Shown: piece by piece, positions 31,995 through 40,434 of the stretch
How the letters are laid out: every line of letters begins with the position of its first letter
How positions within the stretch are numbered: the stretch's first letter is position 1
Position numbers and translations under genes: made by a program
Assembly (NCBI GenBank): GCA_030427255.1
Contig: JAUHWY010000026.1
Location: forward strand, 1 to 48,831
DNA: 48,831 nucleotides
Direction: 5' to 3'
Source of the DNA: Bacteroidia bacterium
Lineage (GTDB): Bacteria; Bacteroidota; Bacteroidia; CAIKAF01
The notes under the pieces: model-generated
The model's input: only the letters and a program-made list of their open reading frames with translations
Database searches by the model: none
What the model was told of the DNA's origin: nothing

Positions 31995-34163
31995 CTAGTC
32001 GGTTTCGGGCCTAAATATTACTTTTTGGGGAGCCATGCCCTCTGCCCTAAGCAAGTAAATGCCGGGGGCCAAGCCTTTTGGCGCTATACATCCTGCGTTT
32101 TGGGGGGCGGTTCCTTCCCAAAGCGTTCGGCCTTGAAGGTCTTGCAGGCGTAGCTTTTGCCCCACCTTAAGGGCTTCGTTGCAAATGCGTTGTTCAAAGG
32201 GGTTGGGATACCAAGGGCTCGTGCTTTTTTCTGCATCCGCAATGCCCACAGGCAGTTGAAGTACCAAAGTGTCTAGTTTTCCAACGCAGCCTTGAGCATC
32301 GGTTACTTGCCAAAAATAGGTGCCTGGGCAAAGTCCGCTTGTGGTTGTATCGGTTTGGTTGGTGGCCCGGGTCCATACAAAGGTGTAAGGGGCTGTTCCT
32401 CCCTGTGCCGACCATTGGAGGTGGTAGGGGCAGTTGCCGCTCATGTCTTGCCAAACGGAATCAATCTGCGCCGAAGGAAAGTCTACATCAATACTGTCTA
32501 TCCATCCTTCGCCGGGAAAAAAGACGGTGCCGCTTCCGGTTTCTTTAGCATATAGCGGGCGCACCAATAGCTGATATTGTCCCGGCTGAGGGAGAAGCGC
32601 CAAGGCCTGTCCTCCCCCATAAGGATAGGTACCCAGTTCCACGTAGGCGCCCTGCCCTGTGCGCACAGCCACCTGAACGCTGTGTGGTGGGTTTTGCATG
32701 CCTACGGACCAAAGTAGAGAAAGGCTGTCACAACTTACCGTGGCTTGTGCCGGCCCCATCCCGCCAAAATGATGGAGCCTTAGGCTAGGATCTCCCATTA
32801 AAGCCATGTGTACACCACGCAGGCCGGCAGGATTTCCGTAAGAAAAGTCGGGCGCATTGGCACTTACTCTAAAGGCTTCTCCAATCGTTTCGCCCCCACC
32901 CATATAGTGCATGTATACGTAAGGCCGTCCCGACCAAATATTGGTAAGACCAAGGCCCTTGGATGCCAAAGGCGCGCGCAAAAAGGCGTTGTTGTTGTCC
33001 CAGTCGCCAAAATAGCTTCCAAACAGCATGTTAAACACAATGGCCAAACTGTCCGAAGCAAAACCATTGCTGTTGCCGACCCCTCCGGCTGAGGTGTAAG
33101 TTCCTGCACCACAACCATAAGCCCAAAGGGCGCCATTGGCTTGCCCGGTTCCAAAAAAATCGGCTTCCAAAATGCTTTGTGGGCCAAAAAGCGCATCAAA
33201 TCCTCGCCAAGCCGGAGCCGAAAAGCCCTCATTAAAGCTTTGGAAATTATCGTCTATTACTCCCTGTTCCGGAAGCGTAACCATGCCTTTCCTAAAGCGG
33301 TGGTTTTTTTCGAAGTATTGCAGCAAAAGAGCGTTCCTGTCCCCAAAGGCAGGCATTTGTTCAAAGTCAATTCGGCCTAGCGCCAAATCCAACTGGGCAG
33401 GAAATACGCTTTGGTCAAATTTGCCATCTCCGGGTACGTTGTGGTTGCGCGAGGAAGAGCCGCTAGTGTTTTGCACGCTTTGGTCGGTCCAAGTACCAAA
33501 TAACTCAGCATAATAATTGTCGGCCGGCCAGGCGCCCTGGTGATCGTTATGCCCATCCGGAGCTATGTTGCCGCTGTAGGGAACAGGTACATGACCAACC
33601 AAGCAGAGGTGACTAAGGTCAGGAAACTGCTGGTATAGGGCTTGAATAGATTGTCTAATGAGCGGTATAGAGTCTCCGGGTTGGGTATACATCCTATGTA
33701 CAATCCAGCCTTCGGCTTCTAAGTCGCTTTGCCAACGATTGATGGAACTTTGAAGCAGGTTAAAATCCAAGCTGCTATCGATAAGCGTTAGGAGTCTTCC
33801 GGGCAATTCGGGGGTAGCCTCCACAGAGACCCGCGCCATGCTGCTGGGATTGAGGCTGTTTCCTGTAGCCACCAACACGTAATCAATAAGCTCACCGATT
33901 TGGGCTTGCGTGTCGAGAAAGGTAGTATCCGAAGGGGTTAAAGTGGCAATGGCCGGTCCATAGGTAGGCTGTTGGGCGAGCTTTTTTCGAAGGCTATAGC
34001 CCGTTATATTTCCGGGTGGAGCGGTCCAATTTAGGCGAACTCCCCCGCCTGGCTCTTGTTGTGCACTTAGCCGAATACTTCTTTGTTCGCCAAAGCTTTG
34101 TCCAAGTAAGGAGGGTGCTGTAAAAATCAGGCAAAAAGAAAGGATTGGGTAAAGCAATTTCAT
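31995..34163 (-). CDS. T9SS-exported gingipain-like (C25-type) protein
   Basis: A 722-residue surface protein. In order: signal peptide (1-19), a fibronectin-like domain (about 25-110), a C25/gingipain-like domain (about 115-465), an Ig-like stretch, a SprB-type repeat ending TDAQGC (about 575-635), and a T9SS type A sorting domain (about 645-722, starting PNPFEQ). Gingipain-fold landmarks are GHVPVPYSG, WPADNYYAELFG and LMGDPSLRLHH. At the expected GHG histidine site the protein reads YGCGAGTY, and at the expected cysteine site MLFGSYFGDWD, so the usual His-Cys dyad seems absent. I start at the ATG at 34163, where the signal peptide begins. Confidence 0.75.
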   Translation of the reverse strand: MKLLYPILSFCLIFTAPSLLGQSFGEQRSIRLSAQQEPGGGVRLNWTAPPGNITGYSLRKKLAQQPTYGPAIATLTPSDTTFLDTQAQIGELIDYVLVATGNSLNPSSMARVSVEATPELPGRLLTLIDSSLDFNLLQSSINRWQSDLEAEGWIVHRMYTQPGDSIPLIRQSIQALYQQFPDLSHLCLVGHVPVPYSGNIAPDGHNDHQGAWPADNYYAELFGTWTDQSVQNTSGSSSRNHNVPGDGKFDQSVFPAQLDLALGRIDFEQMPAFGDRNALLLQYFEKNHRFRKGMVTLPEQGVIDDNFQSFNEGFSAPAWRGFDALFGPQSILEADFFGTGQANGALWAYGCGAGTYTSAGGVGNSNGFASDSLAIVFNMLFGSYFGDWDNNNAFLRAPLASKGLGLTNIWSGRPYVYMHYMGGGETIGEAFRVSANAPDFSYGNPAGLRGVHMALMGDPSLRLHHFGGMGPAQATVSCDSLSLLWSVGMQNPPHSVQVAVRTGQGAYVELGTYPYGGGQALALLPQPGQYQLLVRPLYAKETGSGTVFFPGEGWIDSIDVDFPSAQIDSVWQDMSGNCPYHLQWSAQGGTAPYTFVWTRATNQTDTTTSGLCPGTYFWQVTDAQGCVGKLDTLVLQLPVGIADAEKSTSPWYPNPFEQRICNEALKVGQKLRLQDLQGRTLWEGTAPQNAGCIAPKGLAPGIYLLRAEGMAPQKVIFRPETD

Positions 34164-34270
34164 AAGAGGTAAATTAAGGGAAACCGGGTTTGGATGCAGT
34201 TTTTTGTGAGGCATTTCGGTCGCAAACTATAAATATACAAGCTTTTGCACTTTAAGCCAAGGCCCTAAGT

Positions 34271-35068
34271 TTATGTTGTAGCTGTTCCGCAGGACGGGCA
34301 AAAGGCGGCCTTGGGGGGTAACTTTGTTTGGCATGCCTTACACTTTTTCGGGGCTTCTTGCTTCCAACCTTGTTTGGTCATTTCTGCGGAAACGATGCCG
34401 GTTGGCACCGCCAAAATCGAATAGCCGATGAGCATAATAAAAGAAGCCAACGTTTTTCCTAAGGGGGTAATGGGCACCATGTCGCCATACCCAACGGTGG
34501 TAATGGTTATAATGGCCCAATAAATGCTTTTGGGAATGCTGTCGAAACCATGTTCCGGGCCTTCCACCACATACATAATGGTGCCAAGTAAGATTACCAA
34601 AACCAATACCCCGCTCATAAAAAGCATGATTTTGTAAGCACTGCCACGTAATGCTCTAAACATGGTTTGGCTTTCGCTTAGGTAACGCGCGAGTTTGAGA
34701 ATTCTAAATACTCTAAGTAACCGAAGCGACCTTACCACACCCAAATAATGACTGCTGGCCAAAAACAGACTGAGATAGGCGGGCAACAAGGCCAGCAAGT
34801 CTACCACTCCCCAAAAACTAAACACATAGCGCCTTGGTTTTGGACTTACGTAAATCCTAAGCACATATTCTAAGGAGAAAATGCAGGTAAAGAACCATTC
34901 CAGGCTGTTGAGTAAAGGCCCCGCCTCGGTTTGTATGGCCGGTACACTGTCCAGCATAAACACGAGCACACTGCACAAAATACTAACCAAAAGGACCAAA
35001 TCGAAGCCCCTGCCGGCGGGGGTGTCGGTGCCAAAAATGATGCGGTGGAGCTTTTCTTTATGGTTCAT
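34271..35068 (-). CDS. voltage-gated potassium channel
   Basis: A 265-residue six-transmembrane cation channel. The voltage-sensor S4 helix is RSLRLLRVFRILKLARYL near residue 113, with arginines every third position. The selectivity filter TTVGYGDMVP is near 191. A C-terminal zinc ribbon follows, with two cysteine pairs CKACQ and CPSCG (about 242-262). Voltage-gated bacterial channels of this size normally lack a zinc ribbon. The gene is divergent from the glycine-rich trio. Confidence 0.88.
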   Translation of the reverse strand: MNHKEKLHRIIFGTDTPAGRGFDLVLLVSILCSVLVFMLDSVPAIQTEAGPLLNSLEWFFTCIFSLEYVLRIYVSPKPRRYVFSFWGVVDLLALLPAYLSLFLASSHYLGVVRSLRLLRVFRILKLARYLSESQTMFRALRGSAYKIMLFMSGVLVLVILLGTIMYVVEGPEHGFDSIPKSIYWAIITITTVGYGDMVPITPLGKTLASFIMLIGYSILAVPTGIVSAEMTKQGWKQEAPKKCKACQTKLPPKAAFCPSCGTATT

Positions 35069-35163
35069 CCTAATTTGCCCTTTATGAAAGGAATGTACTT
35101 TATTTTTCCTTTAAATATAGGCTTTCTCAAAGGTAATAAACAGAGTTTAACCCTTATAGGTCG

Positions 35164-35171
35164 TATCTTTG
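35164..35171 (+). promoter_or_regulatory. -7 element upstream of the glycine-rich genes
   Basis: TATCTTTG matches TAnnTTTG exactly and lies 25 bp before the ATG at 35197. A convincing -33 element was not found. Confidence 0.4.
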
Positions 35172-35196
35172 AAAGGCATTCTAAAGCATACCAACC

Positions 35197-36885
35197 ATGC
35201 GTTCTATTTCTATTCTAGTGTTTTCCATCGGTTTAGTCCTTGGGCTTTCTGCACATGCTCAAGGAGTAAACATAGGCAGCAATACTCCACCAAATCCAAA
35301 CGCAACTCTTGAGGTAAGTGGTACCAATGGAGGTCTGTTGTTGCCACGACTCAGTACTTCGGAGCGAAATGCCTTGCAAAACCCGCCGGAAGGTCTTCAA
35401 ATTTATAATACCACCAATAAATGTGTGGAAGTTTGGTTCCCCTCGGGTTGGAAGGCAACGGGCTGCGATTGCAACTCCGCTCCACCTACGCCAAACCAAA
35501 TTCAAGGCCCTGCTTTGGTCTGTCCCGGCGATGCCCTTGTTTCTTTTTCGGTTCCACAAGTGCAGGGAGCGGTGCAATACCAGTGGGTTATCGACAATCA
35601 AGATACCTTAGTTGGCAATAATGGAGGGGATACCATTGCGGTGAATTTTTCAAGCCAGCAGGGCAACCGAACCATAAGCGTAACGGCCAGTAATTCTTGT
35701 GGTGTTTCTTCGGCTTCTACCTTTCAGGTGCAGGTAGCCAATCCGGTGGCGGCTTTTACGGTGAACCCTTCTTCGCCAAACATCAATAATGCGGCACAGT
35801 TCAATGCCACAACCGCCAATGCAACCTTTGCTTGGACTTTTCAAAACGGTACGCCGGCCTCGTCGGTAAGCCAAAACCCTCAGGTTACCTGGTCACAAGT
35901 CGGTCAGGTGCAGGTTCGCTTGATTGCTACTAGTCCGGCAGGCTGTGTAGATACTTTGGACAGCCTCATAAATGTAATCAATTGCCAACCGGCCAGCTTT
36001 AGCTTTAACAATTGTGGAAAAACAGGCAATACAGGGCCTAGCCAAAGCCAATGCAATAGTACCTATGGAACCGGAGTGGTATCGGTAAGTAATGGCATAC
36101 AGACTTGGGTGGTGCCCACCTCGGGTACTTACCGAATACGCGCCGAAGGAGCCAGAGGAGGAATTCCAAATGGGGTAAGCCAAGGAAACAGAGGCCCTGG
36201 AGCTATTATTGAAGCCGATGTTACCCTTAATGCCGGCGATCAAGTACGCATGGTTGTGGGGCAAGAGGCCAATCAAAACACTTCCGGGAACTCCGCAAAT
36301 GGCGGTGGCCGCGGTGGCGGCGGTACCTTTGTTTGGATTTCGGGTCAACCTCAACCTTTGGTAGTTGCCGGCGGCGGTGGCGGCGGCTCCATTACAAACA
36401 CTACGGGAAGTTCGGTTTTTTTACCCGGAAAAGGAGGCAATACCGGCACTTCGGGATTGCCGGCTTACAACAATGACCCTATTTTTGGCACCAATGGAGG
36501 CGATGCCCAATCGGGTTGGGGCGGCAAAGGCTGGAACAGCATGTCCGGCTCTGGTAACTTTAATGGCATCATAGGAAGCCACGGATCCGTTGCTGGCTTT
36601 GGTGGCGGCGGTGATAACCGCGATGGAAGCCATGCCGGCGGCGGCGGCGGCGGCTATTCCGGCGGCGGCGGTGGAAACTACGGCCCCAATACCGGCTCAG
36701 GCAACTCCGATGGAAGAAATGGCGGAGGCGGTGGTGGCTCTTACGTGGTTTCCACAGCTTCTAATGTGGCGACTTCCAATGGCCAGTACAACAACAGCAG
36801 CAGTTTCAACGGCTCGCCAGTTCAAAATCTAAACAGCTATAATGCCGGACAAGGTTCCGTAACCATAACCCGAGTTTGTCCATAA
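35197..36885 (+). CDS. exported glycine-rich (ALK-type) protein, paralogue 1
   Basis: A 562-residue protein. Signal peptide (1-21); an N-terminal module of the Bacteroidota fibre-like type (about 22-92) with LLLPRLSTSERNALQNPPEG and ending in a cysteine-rich KATGCDC; two PKD/Ig-like domains (about 100-265); then a glycine-rich domain (about 270-562) opening NCGKTGNTGPSQSQCNSTYG and WVVPTSGTYRI. The latter matches the glycine-rich domain of animal ALK/LTK receptors. The C-terminal half has G-runs such as GGGGGGSI. It ends SVTITRVCP with no T9SS sorting domain. It is 12 bp upstream of paralogue 2, in one operon. The role is unknown; an extracellular adhesive or fibre-like role is a guess. Confidence 0.82.
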   Translation: MRSISILVFSIGLVLGLSAHAQGVNIGSNTPPNPNATLEVSGTNGGLLLPRLSTSERNALQNPPEGLQIYNTTNKCVEVWFPSGWKATGCDCNSAPPTPNQIQGPALVCPGDALVSFSVPQVQGAVQYQWVIDNQDTLVGNNGGDTIAVNFSSQQGNRTISVTASNSCGVSSASTFQVQVANPVAAFTVNPSSPNINNAAQFNATTANATFAWTFQNGTPASSVSQNPQVTWSQVGQVQVRLIATSPAGCVDTLDSLINVINCQPASFSFNNCGKTGNTGPSQSQCNSTYGTGVVSVSNGIQTWVVPTSGTYRIRAEGARGGIPNGVSQGNRGPGAIIEADVTLNAGDQVRMVVGQEANQNTSGNSANGGGRGGGGTFVWISGQPQPLVVAGGGGGGSITNTTGSSVFLPGKGGNTGTSGLPAYNNDPIFGTNGGDAQSGWGGKGWNSMSGSGNFNGIIGSHGSVAGFGGGGDNRDGSHAGGGGGGYSGGGGGNYGPNTGSGNSDGRNGGGGGGSYVVSTASNVATSNGQYNNSSSFNGSPVQNLNSYNAGQGSVTITRVCP

Positions 36886-36897
36886 ATCGATACTATT

Positions 36898-38556
36898 ATG
36901 CGTCTTTTCGCACTTTTTGTTCTTTTGTTCACCAGCCTGATTTTGCAAAGCCAAGGCGTAACCATTGGGTCAACTAACCCTCCGGACCCTACGGCCGTAT
37001 TGGATCTTCAATCTACCAACCGGGGATTACTTTTGCCTAGGCTTAGCACAGCCCAACGCAATGCCATTCAAAACCCTGCGGAAGGTCTGCATATTTACAA
37101 TACCACCAACAAGTGCGTAGAGGTTTGGTTTCCGTCGGGCTGGAAAGCCACCGGATGCGACTGCAGCTCTGCCCCACCTGCTCCGGGTCAAATTCAAGGA
37201 CCGGCTTTGGTTTGTCCGGGCGATACGGTGGTTACTTTTTCAATTGCTCCAGTGCAAGGGGCGGTTCAATACCAATGGGTGATAGATAATCAAGATACCC
37301 TGGTTGGCTCAAACGGAGGGGACAGCATTCAAGTAAACTTCAGCAGCATTCAAGGGACGAGGAACATAAGCGTAACTGCCGGGAACTCCTGCGGGATATC
37401 GCCCTCTTCCTCTTTTTCGGTTCAGGTAGCAAGCCCTAGTGCTGCGTTTACCATGAATCCCAGCAGTCCGGTTACAAACAATCCGACACAGTTCAATGCA
37501 ACCACTCCTAATGCCACGTTTGCCTGGACATTCCAGAATGGAACCCCTGCCTCCTCGGTTAGCAGCAGTCCTTCGGTAACTTGGACACAAACCGGTCAGG
37601 TGCAGGTTCGGTTAATTGCCACAAGTCCTGCCGGCTGTAGAGATACGCTTGATAGTTTAATACAGGTGGTTAATTGCCAAGCAAACACCTGGCAGTTTAC
37701 CACTTGCGGTGCAACAGGCCGTTTGGGCCCAAGCCAAAGCCAATGCAACAGCAGTTATGGCCCTGGAGTAGTAAATGTTTCCGGAGGCATTCAAGAGTGG
37801 ACTGTGCCTGCTTCAGGTACTTACCAAATAACGGCGGCAGGTGCTCAGGGAGGTCAAGGTGCCGGAAGGCCGGGAGGTTTAGGGGCAATAATGCAAGGCG
37901 ATTTTATTTTAAGTGCCGGTGATGTTTTGCGCATTTTGGTTGGTCAACAGGCCCCCAACAGGGGTGGAGGAGGTTCTAATAGTTCCGGAGCCGGCAGTGG
38001 GGGATCTTTTGTGGTTCTTCAGTCCGGCAATGTGCCGCTTATTGTAGCCGGCGGAGGGGGAGGAGCCGGTGGCAATCAGGATGGATTGCACGGCAGTAGT
38101 GGTCTAAATGGCACCAGCTCCGGAAGTAGCTCAGGACTAGGAGGAATTAACGGAGGCGGCGGGGGAGCCGGAACGGGAGGTTCTGCGGGTACGCAATCTC
38201 AACCCGGAGGAAATGGTTCGTCTTGCTCTTATGGTGCAGGCGGAGGCGGATTTTACACCAAAGGCGGAGAGAACTGCAGCGGTTCTGCACCGAATATTGC
38301 CGGACAGAGCTTCTTATCCGGAGGTTTAGGCGGCGTCGCAGATGCAGGTCGCGGAGGCGTCGAAGGTGGATTTGGTGGCGGAGCCGGTGTCGGGCACCGA
38401 GCCTCTGCTGGTGGCGGTTGGTCCGGTGGGGGTGGCGATGGCCAAAGTTCCGGCGGCGGCGGTGGAGGATCCTTCAATTCAGGAACAAACCCATCCAACA
38501 GCTCCGGTGCCAATTCCGGCCAAGGCTACGTAACCATTACAAGAATTTGTCCTTAA
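36898..38556 (+). CDS. exported glycine-rich (ALK-type) protein, paralogue 2
   Basis: A 552-residue paralogue with the same order: signal peptide, fibre-like N-module (LLLPRLSTAQRNAIQNPAEG), two PKD/Ig-like domains, and a glycine-rich domain opening TCGATGRLGPSQSQCNSSYG and WTVPASGTYQI. The N-terminal two thirds are the closest to paralogue 1 (CVEVWFPSGWKATGCDC is identical). The glycine-rich part differs most, with serine- and asparagine-rich loops. It ends YVTITRICP without a sorting domain. It is 12 bp after paralogue 1 and 9 bp before paralogue 3. Confidence 0.82.
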   Translation: MRLFALFVLLFTSLILQSQGVTIGSTNPPDPTAVLDLQSTNRGLLLPRLSTAQRNAIQNPAEGLHIYNTTNKCVEVWFPSGWKATGCDCSSAPPAPGQIQGPALVCPGDTVVTFSIAPVQGAVQYQWVIDNQDTLVGSNGGDSIQVNFSSIQGTRNISVTAGNSCGISPSSSFSVQVASPSAAFTMNPSSPVTNNPTQFNATTPNATFAWTFQNGTPASSVSSSPSVTWTQTGQVQVRLIATSPAGCRDTLDSLIQVVNCQANTWQFTTCGATGRLGPSQSQCNSSYGPGVVNVSGGIQEWTVPASGTYQITAAGAQGGQGAGRPGGLGAIMQGDFILSAGDVLRILVGQQAPNRGGGGSNSSGAGSGGSFVVLQSGNVPLIVAGGGGGAGGNQDGLHGSSGLNGTSSGSSSGLGGINGGGGGAGTGGSAGTQSQPGGNGSSCSYGAGGGGFYTKGGENCSGSAPNIAGQSFLSGGLGGVADAGRGGVEGGFGGGAGVGHRASAGGGWSGGGGDGQSSGGGGGGSFNSGTNPSNSSGANSGQGYVTITRICP

Positions 38557-38565
38557 AACGATTGC

Positions 38566-40212
38566 ATGATGAAACGTCTTATTTTTTTATTGGGTATGGT
38601 TTGCCTGCTTGGGCAAAGCGCAACCGCACAAGGGGTAACTATTGGCAGCAACAACCCTCCAGACCCCTCTGCGGTATTGGATATGCAATCCAGTCAGTCG
38701 GGGGTTTTGATTCCGCGCCTAAGCAATCAACAGCGCAACGGAATTGCCAACCCGGCGGTTGGTCTACAGATTTACAACACAGATACCGAGTGTTTTGAAG
38801 CCTATTTCCCAACAGGTTGGAAAGCAACTTCTTGCGATTGCAATCAGGCGCCTCCGGCCCCCGCACAAATCAATGGGCCCAGTCAAGTGTGTCCGGGAGA
38901 CGCATTGGTGCTTTTTGTGGTACCTTCTGTTCAAGGAGCAGCTTCCTACCAGTGGACGATAGACAATCAAGACACTTTGGTTGGAAATGCCACAGGGGAC
39001 TCCATTTTAGTGAATTTTTCCAACAGTCCGGGCATTCGAAATATTAGTGTAGTGGCGGTTAACAGTTGCGGCAGCTCAAATGCAATAAACCTATCGGTAG
39101 ATGTGAGTAACCCTTCGGCTGCTTTTACGTATAGCCCCAGCAGCCCCAGCGTCAATAATGCCGTACAGTTTCAAGCAACTCAGGCAAATTTAACCTACCA
39201 ATGGACTTTTCAGAATGGAACTCCGGGCTCCTCGGTTTCTCAGACCCCATCCGTTACCTGGACACAGGCGGCTACCGTAAATGTTCAATTGGTGGTAACC
39301 AATCAAAACGGGTGCACCGACACTAACCAGCAATCCGTAACCATAAGCACTTGTGCGCCCACCCAATGGCAGTTTACTACTTGCGGGCAAACCGGAAGAA
39401 CAGGACCCAGTCAAAGCCAATGCAACAATACTTACGGCAGTGGAGTAGTTTCGGTTTCCGGTGGAATTCAGACGTGGACGGTGCCTGCAACGGGGAACTA
39501 TACTATTGAAGCAGCCGGCGCTCAGGGAGGCCCCGGAGGTCGGGGAGCTGTTGTTCGCGGGGTATTTTCTTTGACCGCAGGTCAACCCATTAAAATTTTG
39601 GTTGGCCAACAAGGCGGCGCAGGTTCCGGAGACGGTGGGGGTGGAGGAAGTTTTGTAACCCAGTCGAACAATACCCCTATAATTATTGCCGGAGGTGGTG
39701 GCGGACGAACAAACTATGGTGTTTCTGATGGTACAACCAACACCTGCGGAAGAACAGGTGATGGGGGATCACCCGGATCTGGCGGTTGCAATGGCAATGG
39801 TGGAAACGGGGCACAAAGTACCGGGAATTCCGGTGGCGGCGGCTTGTTGACCAATGGTACGCAGGGAACGTATAGTTCTACCCCGGGTTTGGCCTTTGTA
39901 AATGGCGGTGCAGGTGGAGCCGGCTCCAATAATCCAAACGTTGGTTTTGGTGGTTTTGGCGGCGGCGGCGGTGGAAACGACGGCGGGCACTCCGGCGGCG
40001 GCGGCGGTTATTCGGGCGGTGGCGGCTCGGGTAATGGCGGTTCGGGTTCCGGCGGTGGCGGTGGCTCCTTTATTGCTAGTGGAGCGAGCAATGTAGCCAC
40101 AGGAAATGGGCAGTATGCCAACAGCAGCAGCTTTGGTGGCCAACCCATTCAAAACTTGAACACCGTAAATACCGGGGATGGGTATGTAACCATTACCCGG
40201 ATTTGTCCTTAA
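38566..40212 (+). CDS. exported glycine-rich (ALK-type) protein, paralogue 3
   Basis: A 548-residue third paralogue. The N-module is more diverged (VLIPRLSNQQRNGIANPAVG, ending KATSCDC). The Ig-like domains are conserved, and the glycine-rich domain opens TCGQTGRTGPSQSQCNNTYG and WTVPATGNYTI. The C-terminal tail is again YVTITRICP. It ends the operon. No clear terminator follows; instead a 1.2-kb gene-free region full of small palindromes begins. An ATG three bases downstream (MKRL) could be the real start. Confidence 0.82.
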   Translation: MMKRLIFLLGMVCLLGQSATAQGVTIGSNNPPDPSAVLDMQSSQSGVLIPRLSNQQRNGIANPAVGLQIYNTDTECFEAYFPTGWKATSCDCNQAPPAPAQINGPSQVCPGDALVLFVVPSVQGAASYQWTIDNQDTLVGNATGDSILVNFSNSPGIRNISVVAVNSCGSSNAINLSVDVSNPSAAFTYSPSSPSVNNAVQFQATQANLTYQWTFQNGTPGSSVSQTPSVTWTQAATVNVQLVVTNQNGCTDTNQQSVTISTCAPTQWQFTTCGQTGRTGPSQSQCNNTYGSGVVSVSGGIQTWTVPATGNYTIEAAGAQGGPGGRGAVVRGVFSLTAGQPIKILVGQQGGAGSGDGGGGGSFVTQSNNTPIIIAGGGGGRTNYGVSDGTTNTCGRTGDGGSPGSGGCNGNGGNGAQSTGNSGGGGLLTNGTQGTYSSTPGLAFVNGGAGGAGSNNPNVGFGGFGGGGGGNDGGHSGGGGGYSGGGGSGNGGSGSGGGGGSFIASGASNVATGNGQYANSSSFGGQPIQNLNTVNTGDGYVTITRICP

Positions 40213-40434
40213 TAAAGGATTGAGGTTTTTATTCAAATTTTGGCCTTAGCGTAATATGTGACGAGGAACTGAGCTCTTTTGGCGTCCCTTCCAAAGGAGG
40301 CGGCCTCTATTTTGTCTTGAAAGCCCCTTAGTCTAGGGTTTTTGAAGCAAAAATTTATTTTAAATTGACCAAGGACGCGGCATTACCACCTTGGGTTAAT
40401 TTAATGGCTGCATTTCTCCCATTGGTACGTAAAT

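Noticed and set aside
36300-40100. Glycine-rich GGCGGC runs as a sequencing artefact or frameshift region
   Set aside because: All three genes stay in frame through these runs and end with the same VTITRxCP tail, so the runs are genuine coding sequence.
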